From the NCBI GenBank assembly GCA_910587785.1, contig CAJUOA010000003.1:32130-96129 (forward strand): a stretch of DNA of 64,000 bases, written 5' to 3'. The translations under genes and the position numbers were made by a program. This DNA is from an uncultured Oscillospiraceae bacterium. Lineage in GTDB: Bacteria > Bacillota > Clostridia > Oscillospirales > Oscillospiraceae. The notes beneath the pieces were generated by a model. The model did not search any database. It saw nothing but the letters and a program-made list of their open reading frames with translations, and was not told the origin of the DNA. Position 1 is the stretch's first letter; every line of letters starts with the position of its first letter. This document shows, in pieces, positions 8,151 to 15,418 of the stretch.

Positions 8151-8723
8151 ATGACAGTCGAAACGAAGGACCTGGAAGCGGCGGTGGAGGCGATATTGTT
8201 CGCCTCCGGGGAGCCGGTACATATCGAGCGCATCTGCCTGGCGCTGGGGGTGGGCCGCCCTGAGGCGGAGAAGGCCCTCCAGCGCCTGGGGGACGCGTGC
8301 GCCTTTGAGCGCCGGGGCGTCCGGGTGGTGCGGCTGGAGGACGCGTGGCAGCTGTGCTCCGCGCCGGAGTACGCCCCCTGCATCCGCCGGGCCCTGGAGA
8401 TGCGAAAGGCTCCCCGGCTCAGCCCCCCCGCCCTGGAGGTTCTCTCGGTCATCGCCTACTACCAGCCCGTCACCCGGGCCTACGTGGACCAGGTGCGGGG
8501 GGTGGACAGTGCCTACACCGTGGGACTGCTGGTGGACCGGGGGCTCATTGAGGAGTGCGGACGTTTGCAGGCCCCCGGGAGGCCAAGGCTCTACCGGACG
8601 ACACAGCACTTCCTCCGGTCCTTCCACCTGACCAGCCTGGAGGACCTGCCCCCGCTGCCCGGGGCGGAGGAGCCCCCCGGAGCGGCACCCGCGCCGGAGG
8701 AGGAGGGGGGCGGCGCTCCATGA
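8151..8723 (+). CDS. scpB: segregation and condensation protein B
   Basis: 190 residues from ATG 8151, selected because AAGGAG lies just upstream. It contains LEAAVEAILFASGEPV at the N-terminus and the second winged helix with LSVIAYYQPVTRAYVDQVRGVDS, both standard ScpB text. It dimerises and binds ScpA in the SMC complex. The tail is proline- and glutamate-rich. Its stop overlaps the next start (ATGA). Confidence 0.95.
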   Translation: MTVETKDLEAAVEAILFASGEPVHIERICLALGVGRPEAEKALQRLGDACAFERRGVRVVRLEDAWQLCSAPEYAPCIRRALEMRKAPRLSPPALEVLSVIAYYQPVTRAYVDQVRGVDSAYTVGLLVDRGLIEECGRLQAPGRPRLYRTTQHFLRSFHLTSLEDLPPLPGAEEPPGAAPAPEEEGGGAP

Positions 8724-9439
8724 CGGGATGGATCGTCCTTCTCATCATACTGGGGCTTCTCCTGACAGTGCTCCTGACCCCTGCGGGGGTGCGCTTTACC
8801 TACGACCAGGGAGAGATGTCTCTGGATGTAAGATTCGGCCCCATCCGGCGGAGGATATTCCCCGGGAAGGAGAAGCCCGAGAAGCCCGAGAAGCCCGAGA
8901 AGCCTGAGAAGCCTGAGAAGGAGAAAAAACCAGGAAAGAAGCGCCAAAAGCCTCCAAAAGGGGAAAAAGAGAAAAAAGAGGAAAAGGAAAAGCCGCCCAA
9001 GGCCAAGATCAGCCGGGAGCAGATCCTCTACGCTCTGGAGAAGCTCCCGCCCATCCTGGGCCGGGCTCTGGGCGGGACCCGGCGGCGGGTGCGTATCAAG
9101 CCCTTGAAGGTCCACCTGCTGGTGGCCGGGTACGACCCGGCGGACACCGCCGTGCTCTACGGAAAGCTGGAGGCGGCCCTCTCGGCGGGCCTCCCGGTGC
9201 TCCGCAGGGCGGTCCGCATCCGGGATGAGGACATCCAGCTCTTCCTGGACTTCTCCCAGGAGCAGATGGACTGCATCGCGGAGCTGGGCGCCACCCTTCG
9301 GCCCTGGGACCTGCTCGCCGTCGGCGGCAGGGCCGGTATCAGCCTTCTGCGGTGGTTCCAGGGCTTTCGCAGGCTCGCCTCCCCCGCCCCGGCCAAGGAG
9401 CCGGAAGCACCGTCTAAGGACGCCGGTGAGGCCGCCTAG
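8720..9439 (+). CDS. DUF2953 domain-containing membrane protein
   Basis: 239 residues. One N-terminal membrane segment (residues 4-22) is followed by a short beta region (RFTYDQGEMSLDVRFGPI). A very lysine/glutamate/proline-rich linker (about residues 50-92) is next, then a folded C-terminal domain typical of DUF2953. These proteins are linked with sporulation loci and often lie directly before gerW (ytfJ), as here. The biochemical role is not established. Confidence 0.8.
   Translation: MTGWIVLLIILGLLLTVLLTPAGVRFTYDQGEMSLDVRFGPIRRRIFPGKEKPEKPEKPEKPEKPEKEKKPGKKRQKPPKGEKEKKEEKEKPPKAKISREQILYALEKLPPILGRALGGTRRRVRIKPLKVHLLVAGYDPADTAVLYGKLEAALSAGLPVLRRAVRIRDEDIQLFLDFSQEQMDCIAELGATLRPWDLLAVGGRAGISLLRWFQGFRRLASPAPAKEPEAPSKDAGEAA
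8868..8920 (+). repeat. tandem 9-bp codon repeat encoding Glu-Lys-Pro
   Basis: GAGAAGCCC or GAGAAGCCT is repeated about five times inside the DUF2953 gene. The copy number could change by slippage without shifting the frame. Confidence 0.8.
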
Positions 9440-9468
9440 GCCCCGCCTTCAGGAAAGGAGTTCATGGA

Positions 9469-9891
9469 ATGGAAAAGAAAAACAACCCCCTCAGCGAGAT
9501 GATGCAGGAGAGCATGGCCAAGGTCCGGGAGATGGTGGACACCAACACCATCGTCGGTCAGCCCATCGAGACCCCCGACGGCGTGACCCTCATCCCCATC
9601 TCGCGGGTGAGCATCGGCTTCGGCGGGGGCGGCACGGCCTTCGGCGCGAAAAAAGCCGAGCCCGACGACCCTAAGAACCTGGGGACCGCGATCGGCGCGG
9701 GGGTGAAGATCGACCCTGTGGCCTTCCTCATCGTCAAAGACGGCTTCACCCGGGTGATGCCCGTGGCCGCCGCGCCCCTGAGCACCATCGACCGGGTGGT
9801 GGAGATGGTCCCCGGCGTGGTGGACCAGGTCGCCAATTTCATCGACAGCCGGAAAAAGCCGGAGGACCCGCCGGTGGAGGAGCCCTGCTGA
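9469..9891 (+). CDS. gerW: GerW family sporulation protein (YtfJ)
   Basis: 140 residues with the family core IVGQPIETPDGVTLIPISRVSIGFGGGG and a following hydrophobic region around IDPVAFLIVKDG. GerW is a spore protein needed for normal germination in Bacillus. The gene follows DUF2953 by 29 nt, with AAAGGAG upstream. Its presence supports a spore-forming host. Confidence 0.93.
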   Translation: MEKKNNPLSEMMQESMAKVREMVDTNTIVGQPIETPDGVTLIPISRVSIGFGGGGTAFGAKKAEPDDPKNLGTAIGAGVKIDPVAFLIVKDGFTRVMPVAAAPLSTIDRVVEMVPGVVDQVANFIDSRKKPEDPPVEEPC

Positions 9892-9931
9892 GCTCTGCCG
9901 TTTTTTTGAAGTTTGAGGGGAACTTTGGCAT

Positions 9932-9960
9932 GTTTACTTTCCCCCGCCGGTGACATACTA
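9932..9960 (+). promoter_or_regulatory. forespore-type (sigma-F/sigma-G-like) promoter for the dacF-type gene
   Basis: GTTTA (9932-9936), 17-nt spacer, CATACTA (9954-9960), 30 nt before the start codon. CATACTA matches the -10 box recognised by forespore sigma factors, and GTTTA fits the sigma-F -35 pattern GYWTA. The assignment rests on motif memory and on the sporulation role of dacF in Bacillus. Confidence 0.5.
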
Positions 9961-9990
9961 CCTCCATCTGAACATTGGAGGTGGACCGGT

Positions 9991-11088
9991 ATGTCCCGAA
10001 CAAGACCGTGCCGGGCGTGGGGCTTCGCGTTGGCGCTGGCGCTCCTGCTCCCGTGCCGGGCGGAGGCGCTGACGACCTCTGCGGCCTCGGCGGTACTCAT
10101 TGAGCAGGAGAGCGGCCGGGTGCTCTACGCCCAGAACGCCGATGAGGAGCGCCTGATCGCAAGCATCACCAAGATCATGACCGCCGTGACCGCCCTGGAG
10201 CACGGCAAGCTCCAGCAGGAGTACACCGTGACGGCGGCAGATATGGCGGAGGGGTCCTCCATGTACCTCAAGCCCGGGGACCGCTTGCGGCTGGAGGAGC
10301 TCCTCTACGGCCTCATGCTCGCAAGCGGCAACGACGCGGCCCTGGCCGTGGCACACTGCGTCTCCGGCGGCGTGGAGGACTTCGTGGAGCTCATGAACGA
10401 CACCGCACAGCGCCTGGGCATGACCCACTCCCACTTCGCCAACCCCAACGGCCTGGACGCGCCGGAGCACTACTCCAGCGCCGCCGACATGGCGGTCCTC
10501 ACCGCCTACGCCCTGAAAAACAACGACTTCCGCCGCATCGTCTCCACCGCCTCCGTCACCGTGGGGGAGCGGTACCTGGTCAACCACAACAAGCTGTTGC
10601 GTTTGTGCGAGGGGTGCATCGGCGTGAAGACGGGCTTCACCAAGGCTGCGGGCCGGACCCTGGTCTCCGCCGCCGCGCGGGGGGGCATGACCCTGGTGTG
10701 CGTCACCCTCAACGACGGCAACGACTGGAACGACCATATGGCCCTCTTGGACCACGGCTTCGCCAATTACCGGATGGAGACCGCGGCGGCGGCGGGGCAG
10801 GTCCTCGCCTCCACCGCCGTCCGGTGCGGCACCGTGCCCAACGTGCCCCTCGCCGCCGCCGGGGACCTGCGCTACCCCCTCGCCGGGGACGAGCGGCTGA
10901 CCATCGCGGCGAAGGTGCCCCTCTCCGTAGCCGCGCCGGTGGTGCCGGGGCAGGTCATCGGACAGCTCTGCGCCTGTCTGGACGGCGAGGAGGTGGCGAG
11001 CGTGGACCTCATCGCCGCCGCGCCCTCCGCCAAGAAGAACGGCGGGGAGGGGACGGCCTTTCCGTGGCGGTTCGTGGGGGAGATTTAG
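9991..11088 (+). CDS. dacF: D-alanyl-D-alanine carboxypeptidase (DacF-like, S11)
   Basis: 365 residues from ATG 9991, with GGAGG upstream. A signal peptide ends near AEA (residue 26). The penicillin-binding triad is complete: S58xxK61 in SITKIMT, SGN near residue 112, and KTG in GVKTGFTKAAG near residue 213. A beta-rich PBP5-type C-terminal domain follows. It trims the terminal D-Ala of peptidoglycan stem peptides. Position after gerW and a forespore-like promoter point to a role in spore cortex or forespore wall. It lacks an obvious C-terminal amphipathic anchor. Confidence 0.9.
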   Translation: MSRTRPCRAWGFALALALLLPCRAEALTTSAASAVLIEQESGRVLYAQNADEERLIASITKIMTAVTALEHGKLQQEYTVTAADMAEGSSMYLKPGDRLRLEELLYGLMLASGNDAALAVAHCVSGGVEDFVELMNDTAQRLGMTHSHFANPNGLDAPEHYSSAADMAVLTAYALKNNDFRRIVSTASVTVGERYLVNHNKLLRLCEGCIGVKTGFTKAAGRTLVSAAARGGMTLVCVTLNDGNDWNDHMALLDHGFANYRMETAAAAGQVLASTAVRCGTVPNVPLAAAGDLRYPLAGDERLTIAAKVPLSVAAPVVPGQVIGQLCACLDGEEVASVDLIAAAPSAKKNGGEGTAFPWRFVGEI

Positions 11089-11100
11089 GGACGAAGGCGT

Positions 11101-11212
11101 GTTGGGCTTTGCCCAAACCCACCAGGGCTCTGCCCTGGACCCGCCGGGGCTTTGCCCCTGGACCCCACCACCTTTGAAAAGGTGGACGAAACTTTTATTT
11201 TGCGCTTCGCGC
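11101..11212 (+). repeat. array of short triloop hairpins upstream of rluB
   Basis: Successive stems TTGGGC-TTT-GCCCAA (11102-11116), CCAGGGC-TCT-GCCCTGG (11122-11138), GGGGC-TTT-GCCCC (11146-11158), then CCACCTTTGAAAAGGTGG and GCGCTTCGCGC. The first 44 nt recur with only about three changes in inverted orientation at 29329-29372. It is non-coding, dispersed, and lies between dacF and rluB. Confidence 0.7.
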
Positions 11213-11232
11213 TTGTGACCGGAGGTCCCTCC

Positions 11233-11958
11233 ATGGACGAACGCCTGCAAAAAATCCTATCCGCCGCCGGGGTCTGCTCCCGGCGGGAGGCGGAGGACTG
11301 CCTCCGCGCAGGCCGGGTCACGGTCAACGGCGCTCCCGCCGTCCTGGGGCAGAAGGCGGACCCCGCCCGGGACCGCATCGCCCTGGACGGCAGGCCCCTG
11401 AGCGCCCCGCCGGAGCGGGTGTGCCTCATGCTCAACAAGCCCCGGGGATACGTCACCACCCTCTCCGACGAGCGGGGGCGGCCCACGGCGGCGGCGCTGG
11501 TCTCCGGGTGCGGCGTCCGGGTGTACCCCGTGGGGCGGCTGGACATGGACTCCGAGGGCCTGCTCCTCCTGACCAACGACGGCGCCCTCGCCCAGCGCCT
11601 GACCCACCCCAGCCACGGCCTTGAGAAGGAGTACCGGGTCACCGTGACCGGGGACTTGCAGGGCTGCGCGGCACGCCTCGCCGCCCTCCGCCGCTTAGAG
11701 GACGGTTCCCCCATCGCACCCGCCCGGGTGGCCGTGCGGGAGCGGAGGGGGGCACGGTGGGTCCTCTCCGTCACCATCCACCAGGGGCTCAACCGGCAGG
11801 TCCGGCGCATGTGCGCCATGGCCGGGCTCCATGTGGAGCGGCTGGAGCGGGTCCGGGAGGGCCCCCTCACCCTGGGGGACCTGCCCCGGGGAACGTGGCG
11901 GCATCTCACGGCGGCGGAATGGGAGGCCCTGGGCGGGTCCGGGAGGGAGAAGCGATGA
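11233..11958 (+). CDS. rluB: ribosomal large-subunit pseudouridine synthase B
   Basis: 241 residues from ATG 11233 with GGAGG 7 nt upstream. An N-terminal S4 domain (RLQKILSAAGVCSRREAE) is followed by the RsuA-family catalytic domain, with the active-site aspartate in GRLDMDSEGLLLLTNDG and a later GLNRQVRRM motif. It makes one pseudouridine in 23S rRNA helix 89. The next gene starts inside its stop codon (ATGA). Confidence 0.93.
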   Translation: MDERLQKILSAAGVCSRREAEDCLRAGRVTVNGAPAVLGQKADPARDRIALDGRPLSAPPERVCLMLNKPRGYVTTLSDERGRPTAAALVSGCGVRVYPVGRLDMDSEGLLLLTNDGALAQRLTHPSHGLEKEYRVTVTGDLQGCAARLAALRRLEDGSPIAPARVAVRERRGARWVLSVTIHQGLNRQVRRMCAMAGLHVERLERVREGPLTLGDLPRGTWRHLTAAEWEALGGSGREKR

Positions 11959-12821
11959 AAAAGGACGTCCTACATATCATCCGGGAGAACCTGCCCGGGT
12001 TCTCCAAGGGGCAGAAGCGGATCGCGGAGTATATCCTCTCGGACTACGACAAGGCCGCTTTCATGACCGCAAGCAAGCTGGGGAGCCTCACGGCGGTCAG
12101 CGAATCGACGGTGGTCCGCTTTGCCGCCGTCCTGGGCTACGACGGCTACCCCGCCATGCAGAAGGCCCTGCAGGAGATCGTCCACAGCAAGCTGACCTCC
12201 ATCCAGCGCATCCAGGCATCCAACGACCGGCTCTTCAGCGCGGACGTGGTGACCAGCACGTTACAGATGGATATGGACAAGATCCGTCTGGCCATTGAGG
12301 AGGTGGACCGCACCGTCTTTGCGGAGGTGGTGGACCGGCTCCTCGCCGCCCGGCATATCTATATCCTGGGCGTGAGGTCCAGCTCCTTTTTGGCCGGATA
12401 TCTCCATTTCTATCTCCATCTGATCTTTGAGAACGTGACCCTGGTCACCAGCAACAGCGCCGGGGACATCCTGGAGAGCATCCTGCGCATCGGCCCCGGG
12501 GACGTGCTGGTGGGCATCAGCTTCCCCCGCTACTCCCAGTCCACCGTCAAGGGCGTCCAGTTCGCCCACGACCGGGGGGCGGACGTGGTGGCCATCACCG
12601 ACAGCCCCATGTCGCCCCTCTATCAGCTTGCGTCCTCCGTCCTTCTGGCCCGCAGTGACATGATCTCCTTTGTGGACTCCCTGGTGGCCCCTTTCAGCCT
12701 GCTCAACGCCCTCATCGTGGCCGCCGGGCACCGGAAGGACGCGGATATCGCCCAAACTTTTGACCGTCTGGAGGGGATATGGAATGACTACGGCGTCTTC
12801 GATCCCAGCGAAGAGGGCTGA
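11955..12821 (+). CDS. MurR/RpiR family transcriptional regulator
   Basis: 288 residues. The N-terminal RpiR helix-turn-helix contains FSKGQKRIAEYIL and SESTVVRFAAVLGYDGYPA. The C-terminal SIS domain (about residues 120-260) has the sugar-phosphate loop region GVRSSSFLAGYL. Such regulators sense phosphosugars. No sugar catabolic gene lies nearby, so the regulon is unknown. The start overlaps the rluB stop and the gene end overlaps the next gene by 38 nt. Confidence 0.88.
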   Translation: MKKDVLHIIRENLPGFSKGQKRIAEYILSDYDKAAFMTASKLGSLTAVSESTVVRFAAVLGYDGYPAMQKALQEIVHSKLTSIQRIQASNDRLFSADVVTSTLQMDMDKIRLAIEEVDRTVFAEVVDRLLAARHIYILGVRSSSFLAGYLHFYLHLIFENVTLVTSNSAGDILESILRIGPGDVLVGISFPRYSQSTVKGVQFAHDRGADVVAITDSPMSPLYQLASSVLLARSDMISFVDSLVAPFSLLNALIVAAGHRKDADIAQTFDRLEGIWNDYGVFDPSEEG

Positions 12822-14043
12822 CCTGGCCGTCATCGGCGGCGGTCCGGCGGGGATGATGGCCGCCATCGCCGCGGCGGAGCGGGGGGCGGCGGTGGTCCTC
12901 CTGGAGCCCAACGAGCGCCTGGGGAAGAAGCTGAACATCACCGGCAAGGGCCGGTGCAACCTGACCAACAACTGCTCTGTGGAGGATCTGGCGGCGAACA
13001 CCCCGCGAAACGGGCGCTTCCTCTGGGGCGCGTTCTCCCGGTTCGGGAGCGCCGAGACCATGGCCTTCTTCGAGCGGCTGGGCGTGCCCCTCAAGACCGA
13101 GCGGGGGAACCGGGTCTTCCCGGTGTCCGACCGGGCCTTCGACGTCAGCGCCGCCCTGGAGCGGGAGCTGCGCCGCCTGGGGGTCCGCTGGGTGCGGGAC
13201 CGGGCGGTGGAGCTCCTGGTGGAGGACGGCGTCCTCGCCGGGGTCCTGGGGGACCGGGGGGCGTACCGGGCGGGGCGGGTGGCCGTCGCCTCCGGCGGGG
13301 CCAGCTACCCCCTCACCGGGAGTACCGGGGACGGCTACCGATTAGCCGCCTCCGCCGGGCATACGGTGGTGGAGCCCCGGGGGTCCCTGGTGCCCCTGGA
13401 GGCGGAGGGGGACCTCTGCCAGCGTCTCCAGGGCCTGAGCCTGAAGAACGCCGCCCTGCGGGTCTACGAGAACGAGAAAAAGATCTACAGCGACTTCGGG
13501 GAGATGCTCTTCACCCACTTCGGCGTCAGCGGGCCCATGGTCCTCTCCGCCTCCGCCCATATGCGGAACTTCGGGAAGAAGCGCTACCGGCTGGAGATCG
13601 ACCTCAAGCCCGCCTTGGACGAAGGGGCGCTGGATAAGCGCCTGCTCGCCGACTTCGCCCGCCATGCCAACAGCGACTTCTGTAACGCCCTGGACGGTCT
13701 CCTGCCCAAGAAGCTCATAGGGCCCTTCGCGGCCCTCACGGGCATCGACCCCCGGCAGAAGGTCCACGACCTCACCCGGGAACAGCGGCGGCGGGTGCTG
13801 GTCCTGCTCAAGGCCCTGCCCGTGGCCATCACCCGTCCCCGGCCGGTGGAGGAGGCCATCGTCACCTCCGGCGGCGTGGCGGTGAAGGAGGTCAATCCCT
13901 CCACCATGGAGTCGAAGCTCCTGCCCGGCCTCTACTTCGCCGGGGAGGTGCTGGACGTGGACGCCTACACCGGCGGGTTCAACCTGCAAATCGCCTGGTC
14001 CACCGGGCATCTGGCGGGGGCGTCTGCGGCGGGGGGTGGATGA
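12784..14043 (+). CDS. NAD(P)/FAD-dependent oxidoreductase, HI0933/BaiN type
   Basis: 419 residues. The ATG at 12784 lies inside the end of the RpiR gene and follows GGAGGGG. The FAD motif LAVIGGGPAGMMAAIAA is followed by KKLNITGKGRCNLTNN, the signature of the HI0933 family. Near the end come VTSGGVAVKEVNPSTMESK and GLYFAGEVLDVDAYTGGFN. Relatives include BaiN of bile-acid 7-dehydroxylation, but most have no proven substrate. Confidence 0.88.
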   Translation: MTTASSIPAKRADLAVIGGGPAGMMAAIAAAERGAAVVLLEPNERLGKKLNITGKGRCNLTNNCSVEDLAANTPRNGRFLWGAFSRFGSAETMAFFERLGVPLKTERGNRVFPVSDRAFDVSAALERELRRLGVRWVRDRAVELLVEDGVLAGVLGDRGAYRAGRVAVASGGASYPLTGSTGDGYRLAASAGHTVVEPRGSLVPLEAEGDLCQRLQGLSLKNAALRVYENEKKIYSDFGEMLFTHFGVSGPMVLSASAHMRNFGKKRYRLEIDLKPALDEGALDKRLLADFARHANSDFCNALDGLLPKKLIGPFAALTGIDPRQKVHDLTREQRRRVLVLLKALPVAITRPRPVEEAIVTSGGVAVKEVNPSTMESKLLPGLYFAGEVLDVDAYTGGFNLQIAWSTGHLAGASAAGGG

Positions 14044-14089
14044 GAGGGGGAATTGCGCCTTTTTGCCTGCACCGCCGTCTATAGTACGG

Positions 14090-14106
14090 CCCCTGCGCCG
14101 CAGGGG
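14090..14106 (+). other. perfect hairpin in the cmk leader
   Basis: CCCCTGC, loop GCC, GCAGGGG, about 40 nt before the cmk start. There is no T-run after it, so it is not a classical terminator. It could affect cmk message stability. Confidence 0.4.
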
Positions 14107-14144
14107 ATCACAACGACCCAAAACGAGAAGAGAGGAACGAGACC

Positions 14145-14822
14145 ATGAAACATTACGCAGTTGCCATCGACGGGCCCAGCGGAGCGGGGAAAAGCTCCCT
14201 CGCCCGCGCCGTAGCCGGAGACCTGGGGTTCATCTACGTGGACACCGGGGCCATCTACCGCACCGTGGGGTGCTATGTCCTCCGGCAGGGGGTCCGCCCC
14301 AGCGACGCCCAGGCCGTGGAGGCCCTCCTGCCCGACATCGAGATCCGCATGGGCTACGGGGACGACGGCCTCCAGCGCATGTATCTCAACGGCGAGGACG
14401 TCACCGAGGCCATCCGCACGCCGGAGGTCTCCATGTGCACCTCCAAGGTGGCGGCCATTCCCGCGGTGCGCGCCTTCCTGCTGGAGATGCAGCGGGAGAT
14501 CGCCCAGGAGCAGAGCGTCATCATGGACGGCCGGGACATCGGCACCGTAGTCCTGCCGGACGCGGACGTGAAGATCTTCCTCACCGCCAGCGCAGAGGAG
14601 CGGGCCAAGCGCCGCTACCGGGAGCTCCGGGAGCAGGGGGAGCACAAGGACTTCGGCGTCCTCCTGGTGGAGATCGAGGAGCGGGACTACAACGATTCCC
14701 ACCGGGAGATCGCCCCCATGCGCCCGGCGGAGGGGGCGGTGCTGCTGGACACCACGGACCTGGACTTCGAGCAGAGCTGCCGCAGCCTCCGGGAGATCAT
14801 CCAGGAGCACATGGGCCTATGA
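14145..14822 (+). CDS. cmk: cytidylate kinase
   Basis: 225 residues. The phosphate-binding loop IDGPSGAGKSSLA is at residues 8-20, DTGAIYRTV follows, and the LID region contains RRYRELREQG. It phosphorylates CMP and dCMP. In Firmicutes cmk commonly precedes plsC and ispH/rpsA, exactly as here; the stop overlaps the plsC start (ATGA). Confidence 0.95.
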   Translation: MKHYAVAIDGPSGAGKSSLARAVAGDLGFIYVDTGAIYRTVGCYVLRQGVRPSDAQAVEALLPDIEIRMGYGDDGLQRMYLNGEDVTEAIRTPEVSMCTSKVAAIPAVRAFLLEMQREIAQEQSVIMDGRDIGTVVLPDADVKIFLTASAEERAKRRYRELREQGEHKDFGVLLVEIEERDYNDSHREIAPMRPAEGAVLLDTTDLDFEQSCRSLREIIQEHMGL

Positions 14823-15418
14823 CGGATTTTTACCGCCTGGTCTACACCATCCTCGCCCCCTTCATCCGCTTCTTCTTCCCCCGGAGGGTGGTAGGGCTGG
14901 AGAACCTGCCGGAGGGCGGGGCCATCCTCTGCCCCAACCACGCCAGCTTCTGGGACCCCTTTGTGGTGGCAATGGCCCTGCCGGTGGACTCCCGGCTGAC
15001 GGTGATGGCCAAGGATGAGCTCTTCCACTATCCCGTGGTGGGGTGGTTCCTGCGAAAGGTGGGGGCCTTTCCGGTGAAGCGGGGGGGATCGGACCTTGCC
15101 GCCATGAAGACCGCCCTGCGGGCCCTGGGGGACGGCAGCCGCCTCCTCATCTTCCCCGAGGGCACCCGGGTGGAGGAGCAGGGAGAGGCGGAGGCCAAGG
15201 GCGGCGCGGCGGTCCTCTCCACCCGCACCAAGACCCCCATGATCCCCGTCTGGTGCGGGCCCAAGCACAAGCTCTTCCGGCGCACCACCGTGGTCTTCGG
15301 CGCACCCTACACCCCCCAGGTGGCAGGCCGCCGGGCCACGTCGGAGGAGAGCCGTCAGGCGTCGGAGGAGATTCTGCATCGCATCTACGCCCTCAGCGAG
15401 GTGGACGGATGGAAGTGA
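14819..15418 (+). CDS. plsC: 1-acyl-sn-glycerol-3-phosphate acyltransferase
   Basis: 199 residues. The catalytic HX4D motif is NHASFWD, and FPEGTR is the glycerol-phosphate-binding motif. A hydrophobic N-terminus (LVYTILAPFIRFFF) anchors it to the membrane. It acylates lysophosphatidate to phosphatidate. The start overlaps cmk and the end overlaps ispH-rpsA by 10 nt, so the three are translationally linked. Confidence 0.93.
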   Translation: MTDFYRLVYTILAPFIRFFFPRRVVGLENLPEGGAILCPNHASFWDPFVVAMALPVDSRLTVMAKDELFHYPVVGWFLRKVGAFPVKRGGSDLAAMKTALRALGDGSRLLIFPEGTRVEEQGEAEAKGGAAVLSTRTKTPMIPVWCGPKHKLFRRTTVVFGAPYTPQVAGRRATSEESRQASEEILHRIYALSEVDGWK

